Notes under the pieces: generated by a model
Seen by the model: only the letters and a program-made list of their open reading frames with translations
The model's database searches: none
Told to the model about the DNA's origin: nothing
From: JBDTME01 sp964583795
GTDB lineage: Bacteria > Patescibacteriota > Microgenomatia > UBA1400 > PJMF01
Direction: 5' to 3'
Length of the DNA: 59,855 nt
Assembly: GCA_964583795.1 (NCBI GenBank)
Contig: CAZOWX010000009.1
Span: forward strand, 1-59,855
Program-made: the position numbers and the translations under genes
Shown here: positions 7,792-15,227 of the stretch, one piece after another
Numbering within the stretch: the first letter of the stretch is position 1
How the letters are laid out: each line of letters opens with the position of its first letter

Positions 7792-8736
7792 ATGTGGAGA
7801 TTTATCGTACCAATACTCATTGTAGCAGCGCTTGAACAAGCCGGATCGTTTTTCATTCTCCGAGCCAAAAAAAAACGTGAGCAGTTACACTATTTGCATA
7901 AACTCTCTGCTCAAATGGGAGTTCATACCAAAGAGCCAAAGCAACTTTTTTCTACAATAAGTCAAAACACAGCGAAAAGGGTCCCCTACTCTCTACAATT
8001 TGAACAACTAAAGCAAAAGTACAATATTCCCAAAGAAGTCGGTTTGGGTCAGTTGATTTTTATCCAAGTTGGTTTAGTGTTTATTGGTTGGAATTTATCA
8101 GGATTTTTACATATTTCACTGATACCTCTGCTTGTTTTGAGTTTTTTGGTTGAAGTAATTATGGTTGTGATTGTTTTACGAAAGCGACGGTTACTCGATC
8201 AGTTGGATAAATCATTCCCTTCTTTGCTTGATGCCTTTGCCAGTATGTACAGCGTGCACCCAGATCTTAAACATACCTTTCAAGCCAGTCATGAGCTGAT
8301 TGCTGAACCGGTTTTGGTACGATTTTTGACCGAGTTAACAGCCCTCACGCAAGTAGGTGTCCCAAGTGTTAAGGCGCTGCAGCTGATGAGTCGGCGGTGG
8401 TCCTATCCTCCACTTGCTTTTCTCGTGTCTTCGATCAGAGTACATGAGTCATCTGGTGGTAACTTAGCCCAACTTTTTCGAATGATGGCGAACTCCTTGC
8501 GGCGTCACCAAGACAGTACCAAAGCGATGAACGCTGTATTATTTCAAAATAAAGTGTCAGGAATAGTCGTATCGGCGCTTGTGCCAGTGGTCTTGCTACT
8601 GTCGATCAGTTTGAGTAAGAATTATCGAATGGTGATGTCAACCGAAAGTTTTGCGCGAGGTTTAGTCGTGGCAGCTTTAGTTTGGTGGTTGGTTGGTGCG
8701 CTTGTGATGTATAAAACCCTTCGCGTTCGTGTTTAG
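7792..8736 (+). CDS. tadB: TadB-like pilus platform protein (type II secretion F domain)
   Basis: This is the second F-domain membrane protein of the Tad locus. It has an N-terminal membrane segment, a hydrophobic pair around residues 87-128, a cytoplasmic domain with FPSLLDAFASMYSVHP and RVHESSGGNLAQLF (the latter typical of TadB), and two C-terminal membrane helices. Its ATG directly follows the stop of the tadG-like gene, so translation is likely coupled. Confidence 0.82.
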   Translation: MWRFIVPILIVAALEQAGSFFILRAKKKREQLHYLHKLSAQMGVHTKEPKQLFSTISQNTAKRVPYSLQFEQLKQKYNIPKEVGLGQLIFIQVGLVFIGWNLSGFLHISLIPLLVLSFLVEVIMVVIVLRKRRLLDQLDKSFPSLLDAFASMYSVHPDLKHTFQASHELIAEPVLVRFLTELTALTQVGVPSVKALQLMSRRWSYPPLAFLVSSIRVHESSGGNLAQLFRMMANSLRRHQDSTKAMNAVLFQNKVSGIVVSALVPVVLLLSISLSKNYRMVMSTESFARGLVVAALVWWLVGALVMYKTLRVRV

Positions 8737-9404
8737 TCATTCAGCGCCATGCCGTGACGCTTGAGCCAACCGCGATGTTTGCGATACTCAGGGTCAAATT
8801 TTTCCACTAATTTCCAAAAATCTGTTGAATGATTCATGTGTGTCCGATGGGCCAGTTCGTGAATGATCACATAGGTAATCACTTCTGGAGGGGCATGAAC
8901 TAAACGCCAGTTGAAATTTAAATTGCCTTGTGAAGAACAGCTCCCCCAGCGCGTTTTCTGAGTCTTGAAGGAAACTCGGTTGTAGCTCGTTTTCATTTTA
9001 GCGGCGAGTGATTGTGTTTGCTTCAAAATAAAACTTGAACCCGTATTTTTCAAAAACCGCTCTAGACATCGATCAATTGACGCCTTGGTTTGCGTAACGG
9101 GATTGATTTGGAGTGATTCCCCAACGCGTACGATCCCAATTGGTTTTTTTGGGTCGAGTTTTACCTCGAGTTTGTACACTTTCCCAAACAAAAGCACCTG
9201 ATTTTCTTTAATTTCCAGTTGTTTTTTGATTGATGCCAGTTTCGCTTGTTGTTGAGTGATCCAGTCTTGGTGATCAGAGACAAATTTTCGCACGATAAAA
9301 CCTGGTGTAAATCGTGGTGTGGTGACTGTTACTGCCCCATTTTTAGCAATTGAAAGTTTGAGCGAGCGAGAGCGAGAGTTAACTTTATGAGTAAAGGAAA
9401 GCAT
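8733..9404 (-). CDS. YgjP-like (SprT/DUF45) zinc metallopeptidase
   Basis: The family is recognised by the C-terminal metal site: VIIHELAHRTHMNHS supplies HExxH-type ligands (HELAH) and the downstream WKLVEKFDPEYRKHRGWL block is characteristic of DUF45/YgjP. The motif KTQKTRWGSCSSQGNLNFN is also a hallmark of this family. An upstream ATG at 9437 exists, but ATG 9404 gives the canonical start. Its 3' end overlaps the convergent tadB gene by 4 bp. The substrate is unknown. Confidence 0.85.
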   Translation of the reverse strand: MLSFTHKVNSRSRSLKLSIAKNGAVTVTTPRFTPGFIVRKFVSDHQDWITQQQAKLASIKKQLEIKENQVLLFGKVYKLEVKLDPKKPIGIVRVGESLQINPVTQTKASIDRCLERFLKNTGSSFILKQTQSLAAKMKTSYNRVSFKTQKTRWGSCSSQGNLNFNWRLVHAPPEVITYVIIHELAHRTHMNHSTDFWKLVEKFDPEYRKHRGWLKRHGMALND

Positions 9405-9570
9405 GATTAAGTCAAAGTTGCAGGCTACAAGTTGCAAGCTTCACGATTCTATACCATATTCGTTTACAGAGAACAACTCAAACCTTTTCTATCAGGTGAG
9501 AATCAGAGAAAATGAAAATCTTGGTGGCGAAACAAATAAATACTAAATACGTACGACCAGCTACCAGTTT

Positions 9571-10314
9571 CTACTTAAATGAGTCCAGTACATTGATCGT
9601 ACTGGCGTACTGTATGACCAAAAAAGCAGTGAGTCCAACAATTACGCTGCTGGCAAGTCGAAGCCAATGCAACCGTTTGGTGTTTGTCATAACCAACTGC
9701 ATACCAAAAAAAGTGCTTAATGCTGTAGAAAACACTAAAAAACTGGCCTTGGTAATCAAAGAACTGAATGTGGCACTTTCAACAAAGTGGTTTTCCAATG
9801 CTTTTTCAAAGTTTTGAAACTCGACAGTAATAAAGTACAGTGCATCAAAAAAACCTTTCACTCCAACACCTGCCAAGCTAAAAGCAACTCCCCATTTCAG
9901 TACATCCTTGATGCCAATTTTTCGTGTGTCAGGTTCAGCTGGTTCTGAGGAGATTCCGATGGTGAGTGGATTGTTATTGGACACATCTGTACTTGTTGAT
10001 GTCGAGGGACTTTGAGATAGTGCAGGAAAGTTGGGTGTGCCGACAGTTTCAGAAACAACTGTCGCAGTAGTTGTGACTATCGGGGCTGCGATTGGTTGTT
10101 GATTGTGCCCCTCTTCAGGATAACCAGAAAACGGTTTTGCAACTGGTGGACTGGGTGGAGCTGCGGGGAAAGATGGGTGCTGATGTGGGGCGAGAACACT
10201 ATGGTCTGTGGCAAATCGTAAATCTTTTGCGATGGGAACAGCGACACTCACTTTCAGTGACGAAGTATCAGCGGTGGGGGTGTTCGACTGGACAGGCGAA
10301 GTATCAACAATCAC
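9571..10314 (-). CDS. membrane protein with Pro/Ser/Thr-rich N-terminus
   Basis: The first 130 residues are disordered (PAAPPSPPVAKP and an STSTSTD run). Three hydrophobic helices follow near residues 140-165, 188-205 and 220-238. The start is GTG at 10314. A TATACT hexamer ends 6 nt before it and is overlapped by an inverted repeat (TATAGTG, 7 nt, CACTATA). I do not recognise a family; the layout resembles unknown Patescibacteria membrane proteins. Confidence 0.6.
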   Translation of the reverse strand: MIVDTSPVQSNTPTADTSSLKVSVAVPIAKDLRFATDHSVLAPHQHPSFPAAPPSPPVAKPFSGYPEEGHNQQPIAAPIVTTTATVVSETVGTPNFPALSQSPSTSTSTDVSNNNPLTIGISSEPAEPDTRKIGIKDVLKWGVAFSLAGVGVKGFFDALYFITVEFQNFEKALENHFVESATFSSLITKASFLVFSTALSTFFGMQLVMTNTKRLHWLRLASSVIVGLTAFLVIQYASTINVLDSFK

Positions 10315-10321
10315 ACACCAA

Positions 10322-10345
10322 GTATAGTGAAAAAACCACTATAAG
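10322..10345. promoter_or_regulatory. inverted repeat overlapping the -10 of the 9571-10314 gene
   Basis: A perfect TATAGTG / CACTATA inverted repeat with a 7-nt A-rich loop lies immediately upstream of the GTG start and covers the TATACT -10 candidate. It could be an operator, or a processing hairpin after tRNA-Leu upstream. Confidence 0.4.
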
Positions 10346-10447
10346 TCACCGTGAAGATTTAGCTGCAAGTGAAAGGTAAAAGGTCAAAAGTCAAAAGTTT
10401 TACCCAAAATCGCAAAATCAAAAACCGCGTGTAATCTACTAACAAGG

Positions 10448-10529
10448 TGTCGAAGGGGGGAATCGAACCCCCAAGGGTTGCCCCATACGGTTCTAAGCCG
10501 TACGCGTCTACCAATTTCGCCACTTCGAC
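10448..10529 (-). tRNA. tRNA-Leu(TAG)
   Basis: This is an 82-nt cloverleaf with acceptor GTCGAAG/CTTCGAC, a D arm reading GGCGAAATTGGTAGACGC, anticodon loop CTTAGAA, a class II variable arm and T arm GGTTCGATTCC. CCA is not encoded. Confidence 0.97.
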
Positions 10530-10675
10530 GATTCCTTAGGTATCAGGTTTCAGAGCGTCAGGTTTCAGAACCTGTCGCTTAAAGCATTCCCTGAAAGTGA
10601 TGTGTATTATAGCAATCAAAGTATGCTCTGTCTTGTTAAACTTTGGGTGAGAAACGAGTATATACTCATTTTGGC

Positions 10676-10779
10676 AAAAAAAATCCCCAGTCGCTGTTGT
10701 TCTACTCAAAGACAAGACGATACGGGGGGTTCTTTTAGATCCGAACGTATTTCCCGGTGAGAGAAAACCTTCGGATATG
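10676..10779 (-). ncRNA. candidate small RNA (about 104 nt) with own promoter and terminator
   Basis: A consensus-like promoter (10786-10814) would start transcription near 10779. The transcript begins with a stem-loop (ATCCGAA pairing with TTCGGAT, about 10739-10776) and ends with a second, longer stem whose outer base pairs CCCC with GGGG, followed by eight U (10676-10683). No reading frame fits inside. I do not recognise an Rfam family; it is not an SRP RNA. Size, promoter spacing and terminator together support an independent RNA gene. Confidence 0.6.
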
Positions 10780-10785
10780 TGCAGT

Positions 10786-10814
10786 ATCTTATAAGAAAAC
10801 TATCGATACGTCAA
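10786..10814 (-). promoter_or_regulatory. promoter of the candidate small RNA
   Basis: On minus, TTGACG (10809-10814), an exact 17-bp spacer and TAAGAT (10786-10791) form a good sigma70-type promoter. It lies just downstream of the end of the DUF1361 gene and reads away from it toward tRNA-Leu. Confidence 0.7.
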
Positions 10815-10835
10815 GGGTGTAATTTGGTGATGCAG

Positions 10836-11540
10836 CTAGCTACTTTCACGAACTAAAGTGGACGTGTTTTTCTCGAAAAATACATAGAAAAAGAAGCGAT
10901 AAAAAGTGAGTAACCCGATAGTGGAAAACAACACAAACAGGTGCATTCCAAGGTTTTGGATCGGGTGAATGAAACCTGAGAGTGTGTCGAACACGATAGC
11001 TTGTGGGGTGGTGAGAATGTCCCAGCTGTTCCAGCGCAAAACTCTACCCAAGTAGAGCCCGATACCGGTTAGGTACGAAATCCCCAAAATAATGAACCAA
11101 GTACGTTGTTTTGGGACATATTGCATCATGACGCGCTGTATGTGAGAGAGCGAAAAGAGACCTAAATAAAGCCCGTTAAAGGCAAAGCTGCTGAGCAACA
11201 CCAGATCAAACCAAAATGGGATATGGGAAAGCGTTTGTAAGTGTTTGAGGTCTGTAATCACGTAGGGAGCATTGGGAAAAAAGAACAACCAAGTAATGCT
11301 CAGTAGCGTGAGTAACACGGGGTGTTTTTTTAGTCGATGAAACTTATCGCCAAGAAATAGCGACACGGCAAACGGAATCCAGGCCAAAAAGAGATTCCAA
11401 GACAAGTAAATATGTGTCATTTTCCCTGAAAAGACCATCCGAATGAGCAACAAGGTTACTGAGACATACGATCCAACGATCAGTCCAAATACTTCATTAA
11501 AATTAAAAATACTGGTGTGAACGGTGTGCTTTGCTTTCAT
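10836..11540 (-). CDS. DUF1361 family membrane protein
   Basis: This polytopic membrane protein has about six or seven hydrophobic helices and the family's conserved stretches around FFPNAPYVITDLKHL and LGRVLRWNSWDIL. The function of DUF1361 proteins is not known. The frame is open to 11639, but I choose ATG 11540, since the extra 33 residues are polar and lie within the upstream gene. Even so it starts 11 bp before the upstream stop, so the two are coupled. Confidence 0.8.
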   Translation of the reverse strand: MKAKHTVHTSIFNFNEVFGLIVGSYVSVTLLLIRMVFSGKMTHIYLSWNLFLAWIPFAVSLFLGDKFHRLKKHPVLLTLLSITWLFFFPNAPYVITDLKHLQTLSHIPFWFDLVLLSSFAFNGLYLGLFSLSHIQRVMMQYVPKQRTWFIILGISYLTGIGLYLGRVLRWNSWDILTTPQAIVFDTLSGFIHPIQNLGMHLFVLFSTIGLLTFYRFFFYVFFEKNTSTLVRESS

Positions 11541-11551
11541 GGAAAGGGTGG

Positions 11552-12229
11552 TTATTGAGTCGCTTGGGTGTACTCGACTAGGTTGGCTTCGCTGGTGCTT
11601 TCTTTCCCAGCTTGCTTGTTGTCGTACTCCATTTCCCAAATCCAGCGGTTCACGCTGTGGGCCCAGCTGCCATTACTGCTTGGAGTATAGCGGTGCATGA
11701 TTTTTTCTGGAGTATCAAGACCTTTATCGATATAATTTTTTTTCAGACTCTTTGCTGCAGCTTCAAACGCTTGTTCGTATGACTCGAATCGAAAAGTGGT
11801 TGTGGCGGTAACCCCAAATCCTAGGCAGTTGAACGAACTAGAAGGGATTTTTTTGCACAAATTACTCTCCTGCATAGCTATTGCTGGAAGCAATCGATAG
11901 TCAAGGTTATATGAGTCAGCAATGTCAACGAGTTTTTTCCCATATTGGTCGTATGGTTTTAAGGGTGAGTTGTAGCGCTCCAAAAATCGAGCCAAAATTT
12001 CTGGTCGTGCATCTGCAGTCTCAAAAACCGTGGAAAGCCCTTTTACCTCACCTGTTGGGATGGTGAAGTTGGTTTGCAGTACAGTCGCATCGACTTCCTT
12101 CACTGAAACGATTGCCTTTGTTGGATTTGCACGAAGTCGTTGAATACTCACAATAATGACTAGGGTAAACACAACGCTGGTGATGAACCACAGTGGTAAA
12201 AGAAGGTATTTTTTCATAAAATGTGTCAC
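11552..12229 (-). CDS. lysozyme-like cell-wall hydrolase, membrane anchored
   Basis: An N-terminal membrane segment (residues 6-29) is followed by a glucosaminidase/SLT-like domain: YGKKLVDIADSYNLDYRLLPAIAMQESNLCKKIP contains the conserved catalytic-type Glu in AMQESNL, then FNCLGFGVTATTTFRFESYEQAFEAAAKSLKKNY. It probably trims peptidoglycan outside the membrane. It overlaps the upstream context of the DUF1361 gene and is likely in one operon with it. Confidence 0.7.
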   Translation of the reverse strand: MTHFMKKYLLLPLWFITSVVFTLVIIVSIQRLRANPTKAIVSVKEVDATVLQTNFTIPTGEVKGLSTVFETADARPEILARFLERYNSPLKPYDQYGKKLVDIADSYNLDYRLLPAIAMQESNLCKKIPSSSFNCLGFGVTATTTFRFESYEQAFEAAAKSLKKNYIDKGLDTPEKIMHRYTPSSNGSWAHSVNRWIWEMEYDNKQAGKESTSEANLVEYTQATQ

Positions 12230-12343
12230 GAGGCGGTTGTACTAGACAAGCTGATCCTCGATGAGTGTGTGGGCGACACCGACACGTGTGCGTTTGTGCT
12301 TCTGTTTGGTATTCACTGCCTTGAGTAATTCAGAGGCAAACAG

Positions 12344-12360
12344 GGCGCTCTAACCAACTG
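12344..12360 (-). repeat. orphan tRNA D-arm fragment (17 nt)
   Basis: Read on minus, CAGTTGGTTAGAGCGCC matches the D arm and the start of the anticodon arm of tRNA-His (59661-59677) exactly, but no tRNA follows. A TATAAT-like hexamer lies just upstream on the same strand. Confidence 0.55.
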
Positions 12361-12417
12361 GTATTATACCATACATACTGGATTTTTTGAACAAAATGGC
12401 TTATAATATACCCGCTT

Positions 12418-13401
12418 ATGTCTAAGATGCTACGCCTGGTACTAGTCGGTTTTATAGTTATAGGACTCCTTTTTTCCCAGTCCAATCAAGTTTTGGCAGG
12501 GGAGGTGTTAGGGGTACATATTTTGCACCCCTATGAGCTAGACGATGTATTAGGGTTAATTCGTACCGAACAAAACAAAGACTCATGGCAGTACGTAACG
12601 ATTGTGTACGGTCTTGATGATATTGTTCAACATGACGAATGGCAACGCTTTTTTGATCGTTGCCGGGAGCAGAAGATTATTCCAATCGTTCGATTGGTGA
12701 CCAAAGCAGATGGTGCCAGTTGGCGGGTGCCCAGCACCATGGATATTGTCCGATTAGCTGACGGTTTGTCTCAGCTCAATTGGCCTACCGATGAGCGGTT
12801 GATCATCGCGTTTAATGAACCTAATCACGCAAATGAGTGGGGCGGAAAAGTTGATCCAGAGAGTTATGCTGATACCTTACAGTTTACTGCAGACTGGTTT
12901 CACACTGAAGATAAAGGATACAAAATTTTACCTGCTGGACTAGATCTAGCAGCACCGAATGGTGGAAGCACCATGGAAGCGTTTACTTTTTGGAAAAAAA
13001 GCCTCGAATATAACCCCCGTTTGCTAGATAGCGTTGATGATTGGAACTCACACTCGTATCCCAACCCAGGTTTTTCCAGCTCCCCTACCCGCAATACTCA
13101 AAATAGTTTGCGTGGTTTTCAGCATGAGTTGAGTTTTCTAAAAAACTACTCTGATCGCGAGTGGGGTGTGTACATCACTGAAACTGGTTGGGAGCAAAAT
13201 GCTTCAACCAGTCGCTGGTTGTCACAGTACTATCAGTATGCTGTTGATCACATCTGGAGTGACCCACACGTAAAGGCAGTGACTCCGTTTTTGCTTCACG
13301 GTGCTCCGGGGCCATTTAGTTCATTTAGTTTTTTTGACCGTCAAGGCAACAAAACACTGCAATATCAAGCCTATCGCAAGGTGATTGAAAACACCAAATA
13401 G
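12418..13401 (+). CDS. secreted glycoside-hydrolase-like protein (clan GH-A fold)
   Basis: A signal peptide (to about residue 28, NQVLA/GEV) precedes a single barrel-like domain. The two catalytic glutamates expected for clan GH-A are visible: FNEPNHANEW (Asn132-Glu133, acid/base) and YITETGWEQ (about Glu255, nucleophile). The exact GH family cannot be told by eye. TATAAT (12402-12407) ends 10 nt before the ATG with no Shine-Dalgarno, so the mRNA has almost no leader. Confidence 0.75.
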   Translation: MSKMLRLVLVGFIVIGLLFSQSNQVLAGEVLGVHILHPYELDDVLGLIRTEQNKDSWQYVTIVYGLDDIVQHDEWQRFFDRCREQKIIPIVRLVTKADGASWRVPSTMDIVRLADGLSQLNWPTDERLIIAFNEPNHANEWGGKVDPESYADTLQFTADWFHTEDKGYKILPAGLDLAAPNGGSTMEAFTFWKKSLEYNPRLLDSVDDWNSHSYPNPGFSSSPTRNTQNSLRGFQHELSFLKNYSDREWGVYITETGWEQNASTSRWLSQYYQYAVDHIWSDPHVKAVTPFLLHGAPGPFSSFSFFDRQGNKTLQYQAYRKVIENTK

Positions 13402-13406
13402 TCGTT

Positions 13407-14021
13407 ATGAATAGAGTGTTAATCCATGGATACTCACGTGGAGTTGAAAGTCCATTTCACCAGCCTGATCAGAACATCGCCGGTTTTTTTGCATTTGCCG
13501 ATGAGGTTAAATTGGGTCAAAGTCGAGTTTTTTTCTGGGCAAAACACCAAACACTTTCACTATTGACTGCATACAGCCCCATACATCATCTTGTGCTGTA
13601 TTTTCGTGAGAGAGCTTTGGTCCAAAGTGAGCAAACGCTTGTTGAGCTTCACAACTTGCTTATTGCAACACACCCGGAGCAAATTGTTTGTCATTCTCTC
13701 GGCTGTTTTTTGTTGACTCAGTATGTATTACACTATGGGAGTTTACCCAACTGCGTGCAGTCAGTTGTGTTTTTACAAGCCGATTGTAGTGAACAAGAGT
13801 TACTCAAGAGTGGTTTGTTATCTGATGTGCTGCGCTTTACAAATGTGTATCGCCGGTTAGATCCAGCACTTTTGTTTGGATCGTTGATGCACCGATCTTG
13901 GCGCATCGGGCTCAAACCACTGCCGCATCTACATGTGACGAATGTGTACTTGCCTTCCTTTGCCCATCCCAACTTTCACGATGCTGCACTGAGCGATCCT
14001 TATATTCGAGATCTTCAGTAA
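13407..14021 (+). CDS. alpha/beta-hydrolase-like protein
   Basis: It opens MNRVLIHGYSRG (an oxyanion-type HG after strand 1) and has a nucleophile elbow CHSLGC (Ser at about residue 97) with Cys in place of the usual first Gly. A possible catalytic His is near the end (FAHPNFHD). It starts 5 bp after the glycosidase stop and is probably co-transcribed. The substrate is unknown. Confidence 0.65.
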   Translation: MNRVLIHGYSRGVESPFHQPDQNIAGFFAFADEVKLGQSRVFFWAKHQTLSLLTAYSPIHHLVLYFRERALVQSEQTLVELHNLLIATHPEQIVCHSLGCFLLTQYVLHYGSLPNCVQSVVFLQADCSEQELLKSGLLSDVLRFTNVYRRLDPALLFGSLMHRSWRIGLKPLPHLHVTNVYLPSFAHPNFHDAALSDPYIRDLQ

Positions 14022-14106
14022 CGAGCGGTTGACTTCTAGTGCCCTGCTTGCTTTCATCTTGCTTTCTTGTCACAATGAGTGAACTGACAATTAAGTGGGA
14101 GATCGT

Positions 14107-15204
14107 ATGCAAACAAAAAAGTTTGTTGCTTTGTTATTTATTGTTGTGTTGTTCACTACAACTCGTTCATTTGTCCATGCGGTTTTTGTGGATATTTCAG
14201 ATACAGGAACTGTTTCATTGTACAACAATAGTGTGCTGGGAGATGATGATGAGTCCCCAGAAATAGAGCAAGAGAAAGAAGTTGAACACAAGGAAGAAAA
14301 AAGAGTCGAAGAGCACAAGAACGAAACACCATCTGACGTGGTTCGCAACGAAAAGCGTGAGCAAGAACGCATGGAAGTGCGCCTAGAGCCAATAAGTAAA
14401 GATGCTACCAGAGTCGAAGTCAAAAAAATTGATGATAGGTCTGGTAAAAGTAAAGTTGTTCGAGAGCGCGAAGAGAATAGAGTGGAAGTTCAGTTTGAAG
14501 ATAAAGAAGGGCAAGTTCGAGATGCCAGAAGACAATACGAGTCAGAGCTTGAACAAGCCAAGCAACAATTTGCCAACTCAAAAGATCCGAATAAAAAAGC
14601 ACTCTTTGAGGCAAAGAAAAAAGAACTAGAAGCAAAACTCGAAGAAAAAAAACAAGCAATTGAGCAAGCTCAAATTCCTCGACCACAGAACGAACAAGAA
14701 TTTCATGCAGAAGAAGAAAATAGACCGCTGGAAAAACCAGACGAAGTGGAACGAGAAAAAAATCGAAAAGAACATGTGGCAAAACTTCAGGATGCAGTTC
14801 GAGAAAATAAACGAGAAATCCAGCTCAAAGCTGCCAATGGTGTAGTTGCACGGTTTGCACAAGGTGCTCAGATAGCCGTGGATGCTGAGACTGGCGCTGT
14901 AACTTTGACAACTCCAAATGGCAAAGAGAAAGTGCTCAACAACTTTCCAGATGACGTGCTTGAGCGATTAAAAGAGAAGAAGAATTTCGAGTTTCAAAAT
15001 AAGAGTGAGATTGAAACAAAGGTCGATGATCAGGGAGATATTGTGCACGTAGTCAAAAATGTTGAACAAGAGCGCAAGCTTCTGTGGATTTTCAATCGAA
15101 AAGTTACTGGTGAAGCAATGGTTGATGATGCCACCGGTGAAGTGGAATTTAAATCAGGTGATTCCGGATTCTTTAGCAATTTACTGAACTCAATGAGTCG
15201 GTAA
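14107..15204 (+). CDS. secreted coiled-coil protein of unknown function
   Basis: A signal peptide (FVALLFIVVLFTTTRSFVHA) is followed by a very long, highly charged helical region rich in Glu, Lys and Arg (about residues 50-235), then a beta-rich C-terminal domain with VVARFAQGAQIAVDAETG and WIFNRKVTGEAMVDD. A GTG four codons upstream is possible, but ATG 14107 has a GGGAG 5 nt before it. It may be a periplasmic-side scaffold; no family is recognised. Confidence 0.65.
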   Translation: MQTKKFVALLFIVVLFTTTRSFVHAVFVDISDTGTVSLYNNSVLGDDDESPEIEQEKEVEHKEEKRVEEHKNETPSDVVRNEKREQERMEVRLEPISKDATRVEVKKIDDRSGKSKVVREREENRVEVQFEDKEGQVRDARRQYESELEQAKQQFANSKDPNKKALFEAKKKELEAKLEEKKQAIEQAQIPRPQNEQEFHAEEENRPLEKPDEVEREKNRKEHVAKLQDAVRENKREIQLKAANGVVARFAQGAQIAVDAETGAVTLTTPNGKEKVLNNFPDDVLERLKEKKNFEFQNKSEIETKVDDQGDIVHVVKNVEQERKLLWIFNRKVTGEAMVDDATGEVEFKSGDSGFFSNLLNSMSR

Positions 15205-15227
15205 GTTCCGATCATTGAAGATAATCT

